From: Bacteroidales bacterium
Lineage (GTDB): Bacteria; Bacteroidota; Bacteroidia; Bacteroidales; FEN-979
Assembly: GCA_023231065.1 (NCBI GenBank)
Contig: JALNWE010000002.1
Coordinates: 43,981 to 107,980 of the forward strand
Length of the DNA stretch: 64,000 nt
Direction: 5' to 3'
Positions 15,180 through 24,172 of this stretch are shown here, piece after piece. A model generated the notes under the pieces. That model did not search any database, was not told the origin of the DNA, and was given only the letters and a program-made list of their open reading frames with translations. The position numbers were made by a program, and so were the translations under genes. Every line of letters begins with the position of its first letter. Within the stretch, counting starts at the first letter, position 1.

Positions 15180-15734
15180 ATGACAGAAGAGATCATTATA
15201 GCCGGATTTGGTGGACAAGGTGTCTTGTCCATGGGTAAAATTTTAGCCTATTCGGGCGTTATGCAAAACAAGGAGGTGAGCTGGATGCCTTCTTACGGCC
15301 CGGAAATGAGGGGTGGAACAGCCAATGTTACCGTGATCATCAGCGACGAAAGAATTAGTTCTCCCATCCTGAATGCTTTCGACACGGCTATCCTCCTCAA
15401 CCAGCAATCGATGGATAAATTTGAGAGGACCGTAAAACCCGGCGGGCTCCTGATCTATGACCCCAACGGGATCACGCGCTCCCCTGAACGGAAAGATATC
15501 AATATCTATTCGATCGAAGCAGCCGATGAAGCCGCGAAGCTAGGACTTTCCAAGGTTTTTAACATGATCGTCCTGGGCGCTTTCCTGAAACTGAAACCCT
15601 TGGTAGGGCCCGAATACCTGCACAAAGGATTAGAAAAATCATTACCTGCCCGTCATCACAAGATGATCCCTGAAAACGAAAAAGCAGTCGAGATTGGCAA
15701 GAACCTTCTGAAACCGGTACTGGTACTGAGCTAA
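15180..15734 (+). CDS. 2-oxoacid:ferredoxin oxidoreductase gamma subunit
   Basis: A 184-residue gamma subunit with the opening pattern IIAGFGGQGVLSMGKILA and WMPSYGPEMRGGTANVTV, both typical of the 2-oxoacid:acceptor gamma domain. It completes the operon after the beta subunit, with a 57-nt gap. No terminator with a T-tract is evident before the short repeats that separate it from the convergent AsmA gene. Confidence 0.88.
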   Translation: MTEEIIIAGFGGQGVLSMGKILAYSGVMQNKEVSWMPSYGPEMRGGTANVTVIISDERISSPILNAFDTAILLNQQSMDKFERTVKPGGLLIYDPNGITRSPERKDINIYSIEAADEAAKLGLSKVFNMIVLGAFLKLKPLVGPEYLHKGLEKSLPARHHKMIPENEKAVEIGKNLLKPVLVLS

Positions 15735-15797
15735 GACCAATGACGATGGGAAGGGATGATATGGAATCAATGAAAAGTAGCCTCAATTAAAATAAAT

Positions 15798-15825
15798 GGT
15801 CAATGGTCAATGGTCAATAGTCAAT
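15798..15825. repeat. Heptamer tandem repeat
   Basis: GGTCAAT is repeated three times and followed by AGTCAAT, ending 2 bases before the AsmA stop codon. It lies between the convergent vor gamma and AsmA genes. Low-complexity; no function evident. Confidence 0.6.
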
Positions 15826-15827
15826 GA

Positions 15828-18770
15828 TCATTCGCTATCCGGCTCTTTATCCCCAATATCAGTTTCCTTTGCATTCTTCAATTTCATCTTCAGGTCGGCC
15901 GGCATTTCATCTGAATATTCAGTTTCCTCAACCTGAGCGTCAGAACTGCCCCGGCCATATTTTAGTTTCGGATTATCGGTTGTTCCCAGCGCCCGGAGCG
16001 GGATCCCAAAAATGCCCAGAGGTGGGAGGCCGATGCGCATTTTCAGGCTTAACTGACCATTAAAATTGGTTGTCCCCGATACTTTCAGGCGGAAACCGGC
16101 GATCTTCATTTTGGTCTGTTCCAGGGTAATGACATTGTTCAAGATGGTTGTCTTTAGATCAACTTTAGAAAGATCCGGGTTTTTAAGTTTTTCCTTTTCC
16201 GTGTTTTTACTGATCACCGTGAACAGTTTTAAGCCCATCACTTTCACCTTTTTAAGGGAGATAACCCCTCCTCCTTCCAGGGAAGGGAATACTGGGTTCA
16301 TTCCGGCAATGAGCTCTCCTTTCAGACTGTAATCCAGCGAGATGATCCCTTCGGCATGGGCAGCTGCAGAGGCAAGCTCACGAAATAAGGCGATTTCGGT
16401 ATAAGCTCTTTTTACGTCGAAATCATTCGCGGTTACATGGAAATCGAAAAATGCCCGGGATGGATTCATACTTCCATAGGACGCGTCCATCCCTACCTGC
16501 GTTCCAACCAGCGTAAACTGCATCCCCTTCAGCAGGACCATACCATCCCGGATTTCGGCCGCGGCTACAAGATTTTGGATATCAACTCCCCGGAACCGAA
16601 TCCTCTTCAGGTTGGCCTGCAATCCGATCTCCAGGGTGGACGGAATCACAATAACGCCTTCCGTTACCGGACTGTCAACCGGTTTTGATAAGGCCGTTGC
16701 AGGTTTGGAGGATGGGCTATTGGTACCAGAAACCGGCTGGTTTGTTTCGACCGGGGCCATGAATTCATCCACAAAAAGATAGCTGGAAGTAAAACTGAAA
16801 TTGCCTTTCAGTTTTTGCTTATCCGAAAGCACATAATTGACCACGTTCTTCAGGTGACCGTCCAAACGGATGTCAGAACTTCCGTATTTGGCTATGAATC
16901 TCTCAAACCAGATGTTGTCGTTGTCAAACCTGAAGACACCATCGCGTAGGACGATCTTTTTAGGTAGGTTTTCCGATGTAAAACCGATGTTACGCAGGAT
17001 CAAGCTCCCTTTGTTGTGGAGACGCTCATAATGACCGGCCATGGCATCATGCTGCAAACCTTTCAGGATAAGGTCAGCTTCGATATGGCCGTCAAGGTCC
17101 AACCCTTTTTGTGCAAAAACCTTGTATATCCTTGCTATATCCAAAATCCCTTTGGCTTTCACTTGATATGAAACGTTACCGGGATTTTTAATATCTGCAT
17201 TGATTTCAAAGGGATTCTCTTCAAAAAGGAAAGTCAGTGGCGCTAATGTAACCCGCGTATCTTTTAGGTCCCCGGTACCATTGGTGATGGTGGCAGAGAC
17301 ATTGATCTTTTCGATCGGGTGAGGATAGAATTTGGTCTGGACGATCCCTTCTTTCAGGTTAAGAAGGATTGTTGAAAGTGGAAAGAGTTTTTTTTCCGGG
17401 GCATATTTACCGTTAACATTCGCATCAACATCAAGGATACCAGACAGCTCGAGACTGTCCATCGGGATCACCTGTTTAAGCTCAGCCAGGTTGCAAGAGG
17501 TCTTCAGGATCGCTTCTACCGGAAAATCCACCATGCTTCTCAGATGGAAAGCTCCTTCTATCTTGTTTTTCAGGAAGCCGGCTTTCAGTTTTTCAAGGCT
17601 GACCCAGGTATGCCGGTAATTGTTATCGGGCGTCCCGGCATTCAGGTCAAACGAAATATTTGTCAATGCTTGTGGAAGGCCGCGATATTTCAGGTACCCG
17701 TTTGTAAGTCTCGAAGAAACGGTAAATTTTGGAATACTGCTGATGCCATCCACGTCACTTTCATAGATACCCTCCGCGTTTAGATTGAAATTGAACATCC
17801 CCCGGAGGTCAACCATGTCAAGCCCAATGGCTTTGCTCCATTTTGCAAGATCGAGCGACGTATTGATTCTTGCGAAAATATAAAGCTGGTCGGTACTGTT
17901 CAAACGAAAAGCGGCGCTGAAAACCTCATTGTTATATATCGATAGCAAACGGAGATTCAGGGAATATCCATCTTTTAGAAAATTGAACCGACCGTTGAAG
18001 TTGACTGGCATATCCTTGATTTTCAGATCGTTTTTCTCAAGAAAGACATTCAGGTTATTTGTATTGATCTTCGTTGTTAATTTTGCCTCCAGCGGTTTTG
18101 AACGTATAATGTTCCGGTGGTTGAACTGAAGATTAAAAGAATCAACCTGAATATCAGATTTCAAGGATAAAATATCCTTGCTGAGCTGGCTCTTCCCTTT
18201 GTAATTAAACCCATTTACCGTAATATTAAGCGGAATGGAAGGATCATCATAGATAAACCGGCAATTTGAAAAATTGATGTCCTCAATATTGATTTCAGCG
18301 CTGCCCGCAACAGAAGTATCTGTTTTGGCCGCCACCGTATCCGTCAGTTGATAGACATCAAAATTATTGGCGCCCGCCTCATTATAGCGGATTTCGATCC
18401 GGGCACGGTCAAGGAAAACACGGTTAATTTCAATTGTCTTTCCGAACAGGCTCATCACATCCACACCAAATGAGACTTCCTTTGCAACGACCAGGGTATC
18501 TTTTTCAAACGGGGATGATCCCTTGAGCGAAAAATCTTTCAACCTTAAAGTAAGATGTGGAAAATGTTTGAAGAAGGAGAGCTCCATATCCGAAAAATTA
18601 AGCTCGGTTTTCAAATGGCTGTTGGCAACACTCCTGACCGCATTGGCGACCTTGTTTTTAAACAGGAACGGAAAAGCGGTCAGAAAAATCAGCACGATAA
18701 AAATCGCGATAACAAAGCCGAGAAGAATTTTCGAGAAACGTTTCATAACAGGAAAAATTACGAATGGCAA
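15828..18770 (-). CDS. AsmA-family envelope protein
   Basis: A 980-residue protein with one N-terminal transmembrane segment (ILLGFVIAIFIVLIFLTAFPFLF) followed by a very long beta-rich periplasmic region. It ends in an AsmA-like C-terminal domain (about 800-930; GGGVISLKKVKVMGLKLFTVI and the amphipathic strands after it). AsmA-like proteins are long beta-groove proteins implicated in lipid movement to or homeostasis of the outer membrane. The final 50 residues are charged and low-complexity. It is a single gene, with the Pmp3 gene divergent upstream. Confidence 0.82.
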   Translation of the reverse strand: MPFVIFPVMKRFSKILLGFVIAIFIVLIFLTAFPFLFKNKVANAVRSVANSHLKTELNFSDMELSFFKHFPHLTLRLKDFSLKGSSPFEKDTLVVAKEVSFGVDVMSLFGKTIEINRVFLDRARIEIRYNEAGANNFDVYQLTDTVAAKTDTSVAGSAEINIEDINFSNCRFIYDDPSIPLNITVNGFNYKGKSQLSKDILSLKSDIQVDSFNLQFNHRNIIRSKPLEAKLTTKINTNNLNVFLEKNDLKIKDMPVNFNGRFNFLKDGYSLNLRLLSIYNNEVFSAAFRLNSTDQLYIFARINTSLDLAKWSKAIGLDMVDLRGMFNFNLNAEGIYESDVDGISSIPKFTVSSRLTNGYLKYRGLPQALTNISFDLNAGTPDNNYRHTWVSLEKLKAGFLKNKIEGAFHLRSMVDFPVEAILKTSCNLAELKQVIPMDSLELSGILDVDANVNGKYAPEKKLFPLSTILLNLKEGIVQTKFYPHPIEKINVSATITNGTGDLKDTRVTLAPLTFLFEENPFEINADIKNPGNVSYQVKAKGILDIARIYKVFAQKGLDLDGHIEADLILKGLQHDAMAGHYERLHNKGSLILRNIGFTSENLPKKIVLRDGVFRFDNDNIWFERFIAKYGSSDIRLDGHLKNVVNYVLSDKQKLKGNFSFTSSYLFVDEFMAPVETNQPVSGTNSPSSKPATALSKPVDSPVTEGVIVIPSTLEIGLQANLKRIRFRGVDIQNLVAAAEIRDGMVLLKGMQFTLVGTQVGMDASYGSMNPSRAFFDFHVTANDFDVKRAYTEIALFRELASAAAHAEGIISLDYSLKGELIAGMNPVFPSLEGGGVISLKKVKVMGLKLFTVISKNTEKEKLKNPDLSKVDLKTTILNNVITLEQTKMKIAGFRLKVSGTTNFNGQLSLKMRIGLPPLGIFGIPLRALGTTDNPKLKYGRGSSDAQVEETEYSDEMPADLKMKLKNAKETDIGDKEPDSE

Positions 18771-18864
18771 ATGACGATCTGAGAAGGTTCAGCCCGATTC
18801 ACCATCATGATCAATTCCATAAAAGTAATGATAATCTTCGCAAAGTAATTCCTGAAAAAATATT

Positions 18865-18872
18865 TATCTTTG
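18865..18872 (+). promoter_or_regulatory. -7 element immediately before pmp3-like ORF
   Basis: TATCTTTG ends 4 nt before the ATG. By the usual Bacteroidota spacing the transcript would begin at or within a base or two of the start codon, implying a leaderless mRNA. Confidence 0.5.
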
Positions 18873-18876
18873 AAAC

Positions 18877-19029
18877 ATGGGATGTCTGAGGGCGCTACTT
18901 TGTATTCTTTTCCCTCCCCTCGCGGTGTTGGATCGCGGGTGTGGCGCTATTTTACTGGTATTTCTGCTCACCCTGTGCGGTTGGATCCCGGGGGTGATCG
19001 CGGCGATATTATTCAATACCAGAGATTAG
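18877..19029 (+). CDS. Pmp3/YqaE family small membrane protein (UPF0057)
   Basis: A 50-residue protein with two hydrophobic helices: ALLCILFPPLAVL at the N-terminus and AILLVFLLTLCGWIPGVIAA in the second half, ending FNTRD. The FPPLAV and LCGWIPGVIHA-type signatures are those of the Pmp3/YqaE proteolipids, linked in yeast and plants to membrane potential and stress. It sits alone between the AsmA gene and the S46 peptidase, with a -7 promoter element directly upstream. The function in bacteria is poorly defined. Confidence 0.85.
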   Translation: MGCLRALLCILFPPLAVLDRGCGAILLVFLLTLCGWIPGVIAAILFNTRD

Positions 19030-19036
19030 CAAGCTT

Positions 19037-21181
19037 TTAATGCACCCCCATCTCATCCAGGATAAACCCTGCCTTGCCAAGTTTTTCCGTAATGAACATG
19101 ACATAGTGGATATCAACGGCAATACACCGTTGAAGTTTCAGATCATATTGCCAGTCGCTGATCATCGCTTCATAATTTCCATCAAAGGCAACGCCAATTA
19201 ATTGTCCTTTGGCATTGAGGACAGGGCTCCCACTGTTTCCCCCGGTGATATCACACTGGCTGAGGAATGCTACCGGGATATCTTTCATGGCAGGATTAGC
19301 CCACTTCCCGAAATCCCTTTTCTTGTAAAGCTCTACCAATGTCCGTGGGGCATCGAAAGGTTCTATACCTGAGTCTTTTTCCACAACTCCTTCAAGGGTG
19401 GTGAATGGATCATACCAGACCGCATCCCGGGGCTTATAACCCTTGACATTGCCCCAGGTAAAACGGATGGAACTATTGGCATCGGGATACATTCCGGTCC
19501 CTTTCCATTCATAGAGGCCATCCATATAAACTTTACGCAACTCTGTTACGTTGTTGCCAAACTTTTGATTGATATTCTGAATATCGGTGGCCATGGGATC
19601 AATACTGTAAGCCATCTTTATAAAAGGATCATTAAGCGTTTCAAGATCTTTGGCGCTCATGGCCAAAATGGTTTTCGCATAAGCCATATCCCCCAGTTTT
19701 GATGTCTTAAATGCGTTGTCAACAAACTGTTCTATGGAAATAGAAGGATCGCTGAAAACATATTCCAAGCCGGTGATCCTTTGGTTGGAAGGCAACTCTT
19801 TCGCCATTTTCAGGGCCCTTACCATCAATGCTTTTTCAACCGGTTCGAAATAATTGGGATAGGTATACTGCAAACCGTCGATGGCTCCTTCAACAGTCTT
19901 CTCTGAAAATCCAGGATCGCGTTCACTTTCTGGTTTGTCTTTCTGCTGCGCGAGGTAAATGGCCTGCTGGGCTATCGCTAAAGGAGTACCTGCCAATCCC
20001 TGAAAAATACCGAAGACGTTATCCCTCTCTCTGGTGCCTTCCAGAACTGTATACTCCGCTTTTTCGCGTTGCAGGATATCCCCATACCGGGCCTTGGTCA
20101 CTGGTTTGCTGTTGGCCCAGGTTACGAATTCCTTTTCGAAAGCCAGCTTTTTTTCATAAAAGTTGGTTTTCCTCATCCCATCCACCTTCCCCTGGTAATT
20201 TTTCATGACATTGGCCAATCCCTTTTTCAAACTTGCTACCTTGATCTCCCCGTCGTGGTTGTTCTTTGTCTTTTCATCCAGCAACTCGATGATCTCCCCG
20301 TAGTTTTTAATTGCAAAGGGATAGTTGATGGTTTCGTTCCAATGTACAGAAGTGGAAGAGCGATAACGGGTGGTTTGCCCCGGGTAACCGATGATAAAAG
20401 TAAAATCACCTTCTTTGAGGAACCCATCTGCCACTTTTAAAAATACAACAGGATGGTATGGAACATTATTTTCGTTGTATTCCTTTCCGGTCCCATCAGG
20501 CGACACATATACGCGCATGAAGGAAAAATCGCCGGTATGCCTTGGCCACATCCAGTTATCAGTTTCACCGCCATAATTACCTACCGACATCGGAGGCGCA
20601 TAGACGATGCGGATGTCTTTAAAGGTTTTATAAACATACTGTATGTATTGTTTCCCATTGTAATTGGAAGCTATATAAACGCTGACATCTTCTTTCCCGT
20701 TTTCTAAAGCATTGGACATGGCTGCGATTTTGGCATTGATCCTTTTGGCTTTTTCCGAAGGATCGGTAATTCCGCTTGCAGTGCCCAGAACTTCAGCCGT
20801 TACATCCTTCATCCCGGTGAGCAATTGAGCCTGATACCCAGGCGCCTTGATCTCATCCGCTCGTTTAACAGCCAGAAATCCGTTTTTAAGATAGTCACTG
20901 GCAATGCTCGATGCCCGCTGAATAGCAGTAAATGCCACATGGTGATTTGTGATCAGCAAGCCATCTTTTGAGACAAATGATGCAGTTCCCCCGCCAAGCT
21001 GTACAACAGCATTGGAGATTGAAGCTTTATCCGGGTTGTAAACATCGCTGACCGGGATCTGGAGCCCTTTTTTATTCAGATCCAACTGATTAAGCTGTGA
21101 TAACAACCACATGCCTTCCTGACCATTACCCTTAAGGATAAAAATCAGCAACAACGTAAAAATGATGGTAACCTTTTTCAT
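19037..21181 (-). CDS. S46 family dipeptidyl-peptidase (DPP7-like)
   Basis: A 714-residue periplasmic exopeptidase with a signal peptide (about 1-20). The serine-protease triad is visible: His81 in LLITNHHVAF, Asp218 in RHTGDFSFMR, and Ser650 in GGNSGSPV. The S1-pocket residue that, as I recall, separates DPP7 (Gly) from DPP11 (Arg) is Gly668 in FDGNYEAM. A DPP7-like preference for hydrophobic P1 residues is therefore predicted, rather than Asp/Glu. It would release dipeptides from N-termini for amino-acid use. The neighbouring exported C10 protease fits a protein-feeding role. Confidence 0.9.
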   Translation of the reverse strand: MKKVTIIFTLLLIFILKGNGQEGMWLLSQLNQLDLNKKGLQIPVSDVYNPDKASISNAVVQLGGGTASFVSKDGLLITNHHVAFTAIQRASSIASDYLKNGFLAVKRADEIKAPGYQAQLLTGMKDVTAEVLGTASGITDPSEKAKRINAKIAAMSNALENGKEDVSVYIASNYNGKQYIQYVYKTFKDIRIVYAPPMSVGNYGGETDNWMWPRHTGDFSFMRVYVSPDGTGKEYNENNVPYHPVVFLKVADGFLKEGDFTFIIGYPGQTTRYRSSTSVHWNETINYPFAIKNYGEIIELLDEKTKNNHDGEIKVASLKKGLANVMKNYQGKVDGMRKTNFYEKKLAFEKEFVTWANSKPVTKARYGDILQREKAEYTVLEGTRERDNVFGIFQGLAGTPLAIAQQAIYLAQQKDKPESERDPGFSEKTVEGAIDGLQYTYPNYFEPVEKALMVRALKMAKELPSNQRITGLEYVFSDPSISIEQFVDNAFKTSKLGDMAYAKTILAMSAKDLETLNDPFIKMAYSIDPMATDIQNINQKFGNNVTELRKVYMDGLYEWKGTGMYPDANSSIRFTWGNVKGYKPRDAVWYDPFTTLEGVVEKDSGIEPFDAPRTLVELYKKRDFGKWANPAMKDIPVAFLSQCDITGGNSGSPVLNAKGQLIGVAFDGNYEAMISDWQYDLKLQRCIAVDIHYVMFITEKLGKAGFILDEMGVH

Positions 21182-21597
21182 AATGACCTCCGGGATTTGT
21201 TATTATTTATTTGAGCCGATTCCAAAAACTATTTTCGCCACCAAGTCATTCAGGCGCTAAACATTAAATAATTGAATATGTAACATTTGCATTTGTGGTA
21301 AAAGTAAATATCGGTAAACGGCAATAATTTACTGTTCTATGACGTAATTATTTTTTGAATGTTACACCTTGTTAAGTAAAATTTCTTCTGTTCTGATCTT
21401 GAATTTCAATAAACAGGATGAACCATAAACTTCTTTGGAAGACTGTGGAATTTCTCCTATTCCCCGAAATGGATATAAAACGGTTGCAAATCCATGATGC
21501 GAAACGGAAAATTCGTAAATTGGCCGTTCAGTCTTGTTAATACATTCTATTTTCATGAACTGGAACCCTATTAAGAAAACGATCAATTTTAAAACAC
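21182..21597. other. Intergenic region between divergent peptidase genes
   Basis: About 416 nt, AT-rich, between the S46 peptidase (minus) and C10 peptidase (plus). A 74-codon minus-strand frame (21362-21586) is open, but its protein shows no recognisable domain. No promoter element matching the full consensus could be assigned to either flanking gene. Confidence 0.5.
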
Positions 21598-23031
21598 ATG
21601 AAAAAAAACGCCCTCTTCCTCGCAGTTTTCATCTGCATTGCCCTAATAATGTTGTCACGCCCCATTGTCGCGGATCCGGTCGATAGGCCCACGGCATTAT
21701 CCATTGCCTGCGCCAGGCTCCTCAGTAACAGTGAATCTGCATCCTTCTCTGTTAAAACGATCGAATTGATCCACGGAAGCGCCGGTTCCCCGCTCTTCTA
21801 TTATGTCCATCTGAACCCTGATGGATTCATGATTATCCCGGCCAATGATGACCTGCCCCCGGTAATTGCTTATGGATTCTCTGAGACAAACAGTCATAAG
21901 GAGGAATTTATCCGGTTTGTGACCAATGACCTTGAACAGCGGACCCGTTGCATCGGGAGCTTACCATCCACAATCATCGGGAAACGCCATAAAAGCTGGG
22001 AAAACTACCTCAGCAGTAAACCTGGTCAGCCAGGGTTTCAGCAATGGCCAGAACCGGGATCGACATCCACAGGAGGATGGCTTGAAACCAATTGGACCCA
22101 GGATTATCCCTATAATACCCTTTGTCCGCTGGATCCACTCAACGGGAACCGTAGCATTGCCGGTTGTCCCGCGGTAGCCATGAGCATGATTGTCAACTTT
22201 CATCAAACCACCAACCAGGTTGTTTTCACCGATGCCGACGATTATCATCACCAATATGCAGGCCGGAATTACTGGATCGACGATGATTACCAAACCATCG
22301 ACTTTCCCTCTTTCCCCATGCTCAATGTTTATCTCGATACCCTGATGGCCCATTACCTCACTTCACAGCCTCTGACTAAAAACGATAAAGGAGCGATCGT
22401 ATTTGCCTGTGGTGTTGCTGCCCGGCAGGTTTACACTTCATCGGGATCGGGAACATTTGGCGTTGACCAGGCATTCGACGCCTATCAGAAATTCAATTTC
22501 AGCGCCGCCTCGCTCCTCACCGACAGCGATACCTCTTTATATACCCATATAGCCCAGAATATCATGGATACGCTCCCGGTACACCTTGCGGTTGTGGACC
22601 AGGGATGGACCATGGGCCATAACGTAGTTGTTGATGGATACAATACCGACAACTATTTCCATCTTAACTTCGGATGGGGCGGAGGTTACAATGGCTGGTA
22701 TCTTTTACCGGATGAGATCCCATACGGGCTTACTGTGATCGAGGGTGTTATCGTTGATATTATACCTGATTTCCCGACCGATTACTTAACTCAGGGTCCC
22801 GATAACTTCTCCATCTATCCTAATCCAACGCGGGGACAGGCAATGCTTTCGACCGCATTAAAGCAGGTCGCAACACTCACTGTTTATTCTCTATCCGGCA
22901 TTCAAGTCCTGCAAACAACCCTTCCCGAAGGATCGTCAACCTTTGATTTTTCAGCCTTGACGCCGGGGGTTTATCTGGTAACCGTAAGTAATCAGGGAAC
23001 AACGATCCGTTCGAAACTGATCAGACTTTAA
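21598..23031 (+). CDS. Secreted C10 (streptopain-like) cysteine protease with T9SS sorting domain
   Basis: A 477-residue exported protease. It has a signal peptide (1-25), an N-terminal inhibitory propeptide (about 30-120), and a catalytic domain with nucleophile Cys190 in NRSIAGCPAVAMSM and His341 in WTMGHNVVVDGY. The WGGGYNGWY segment (360-368) is typical of C10 peptidases. The C-terminal about 75 residues (NFSIYPNPTRG ... SKLIRL) form a type A T9SS sorting domain, which is removed as the protein is exported and attached to the cell surface. This shows that the organism has a type IX secretion system. Confidence 0.9.
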   Translation: MKKNALFLAVFICIALIMLSRPIVADPVDRPTALSIACARLLSNSESASFSVKTIELIHGSAGSPLFYYVHLNPDGFMIIPANDDLPPVIAYGFSETNSHKEEFIRFVTNDLEQRTRCIGSLPSTIIGKRHKSWENYLSSKPGQPGFQQWPEPGSTSTGGWLETNWTQDYPYNTLCPLDPLNGNRSIAGCPAVAMSMIVNFHQTTNQVVFTDADDYHHQYAGRNYWIDDDYQTIDFPSFPMLNVYLDTLMAHYLTSQPLTKNDKGAIVFACGVAARQVYTSSGSGTFGVDQAFDAYQKFNFSAASLLTDSDTSLYTHIAQNIMDTLPVHLAVVDQGWTMGHNVVVDGYNTDNYFHLNFGWGGGYNGWYLLPDEIPYGLTVIEGVIVDIIPDFPTDYLTQGPDNFSIYPNPTRGQAMLSTALKQVATLTVYSLSGIQVLQTTLPEGSSTFDFSALTPGVYLVTVSNQGTTIRSKLIRL

Positions 23032-23058
23032 GAGAAGCATTATCTAACCTCACCCATT

Positions 23059-23220
23059 ATGCATCAGTATAAATGTACTGTTTGTGGTTATATTTATGAC
23101 CCCGGGGCCGGTGATCCGGATTCAGGGGCCGCTCCGGGAACTTCTTTTGAGGATATCCATGAGGATTGGGTTTGCCCGATATGCGGAGTGGGTAAAGATG
23201 ACTTTATCCGGATTGAATAA
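23059..23220 (+). CDS. Rubredoxin
   Basis: A 53-residue rubredoxin: CTVCGYIYDP near the start and CPICGVGKDDF near the end supply the four Cys ligands of a mononuclear iron. It is an electron carrier, probably feeding the rubrerythrin encoded 37 nt downstream. The whole gene fits between the C10 protease and rubrerythrin. Such pairs protect anaerobes from peroxide and oxygen. Confidence 0.95.
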   Translation: MHQYKCTVCGYIYDPGAGDPDSGAAPGTSFEDIHEDWVCPICGVGKDDFIRIE

Positions 23221-23228
23221 AAGTTTTA

Positions 23229-23236
23229 TATCTTTG
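23229..23236 (+). promoter_or_regulatory. -7 element for rubrerythrin
   Basis: TATCTTTG is a full match to TAnnTTTG. The predicted start near 23241 gives a leader of about 17 nt before the rubrerythrin ATG, so rubrerythrin may also be transcribed without rubredoxin. Confidence 0.5.
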
Positions 23237-23257
23237 TTTTATAAATAAAATAATGAC

Positions 23258-23836
23258 ATGGAAAAAAGTATAAAAGGGACCAAAACTGAAAAGAACCTGC
23301 TTAAGGCTTTTGCCGGAGAATCGCAGGCGAAAAACCGATACACTTTCTTTTCGAAAGAAGCCAGGAAAGAAGGGCTTGAACAAATTGCCGCTATTTTTGC
23401 CGAGACGGCGTTCAATGAAGAACAACATGCCAAAATCTTCTTCCGTTTCCTTGAAGGCGGCCCGGTTGAAATCACAGCCACTTATCCGGCTGGAATTATC
23501 GGTACAACTGCTGAAAATCTGAAAGCTGCTGCAGACGGGGAGCAGGAAGAATGGGAAATCCTGTATCCTGATTTTGGAAAAATAGCTGCTGAAGAAGGAT
23601 TTCCGAAAATAGCTACCGCCTTTAAAATGATTTCTACCGTGGAAGCCCATCACGAGAAAAGGTACCGGAAATTATTGACGAACATGGAAAAAAACAGGGT
23701 TTTCGAAAAAGAAGAGAAAGTATATTGGATATGCCGTAATTGTGGCTATATCCATTATGGGGCCAAAGCTCTTCAAAACTGCCCGGCATGCCAACATCCA
23801 TTGGCATACTTTGAACTGTGGAAAGAAAACTATTAA
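23258..23836 (+). CDS. Rubrerythrin (peroxidase)
   Basis: A 192-residue protein with a ferritin-like di-iron domain carrying the ligand sets of KNRYTFFSKEA, FNEEQHAKIF and VEAHHEKRY. A C-terminal rubredoxin-like domain follows (CRNCGY and CPACQHP). It reduces hydrogen peroxide to water in the cytoplasm, taking electrons from rubredoxin. It directly follows rubredoxin, and its end overlaps the truncated mnmD frame by 19 nt. Confidence 0.93.
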   Translation: MEKSIKGTKTEKNLLKAFAGESQAKNRYTFFSKEARKEGLEQIAAIFAETAFNEEQHAKIFFRFLEGGPVEITATYPAGIIGTTAENLKAAADGEQEEWEILYPDFGKIAAEEGFPKIATAFKMISTVEAHHEKRYRKLLTNMEKNRVFEKEEKVYWICRNCGYIHYGAKALQNCPACQHPLAYFELWKENY

Positions 23837-24171
23837 TTATCAATCCCTATCCTTCAGTTCTTATTACTGCAGACGGTTCGCATACATTGTATGTTGAAGC
23901 GCTGAAAGAACCTTATCATTCGACATTTGGCGCCATCACCGAATCGCGGTGGATCTTTATTCAAAACGGCTTTCGGTTTGTCATTGACACTTTACAAGTG
24001 ACCAATAAAAAATCACCTTTGTCCAGGGGAAAAGTGTCCGGTAATAACCATGCATTGAATATTCTTGAAATAGGATTTGGGACGGGGTTGAATGCCTTGC
24101 TGACGCAAATGGAAGCCGAGAAGTTGCCTGGCCCCCCCGGAAAACGGCATATCCTCAGGACTGTCTTATAA
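23818..24171 (+). pseudogene. mnmD: Truncated mnmD (tRNA mnm5s2U methyltransferase) remnant
   Basis: The 117-codon frame begins with GTG inside the rubrerythrin end. Its segments ITADGSHTLYVEALKEPYHST and ILEIGFGTGLNALLTQMEAEK are those of MnmD, the SAM-dependent methyltransferase acting on tRNA position 34. A whole MnmD has about 220-230 residues; here the match stops just after the SAM-binding glycine loop and ends with unrelated residues (RHILRTVL). The plus strand beyond 24171 is the complement of the next gene, so the missing half is absent rather than frameshifted. Probably inactive; an intact copy may exist elsewhere. Confidence 0.7.
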
Positions 24172-24172
24172 A

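Noticed and set aside
21362..21586. 74-codon minus-strand frame in the peptidase intergenic region
   Set aside because: No recognisable domain and no promoter; could be chance. Mentioned in the intergenic entry only.
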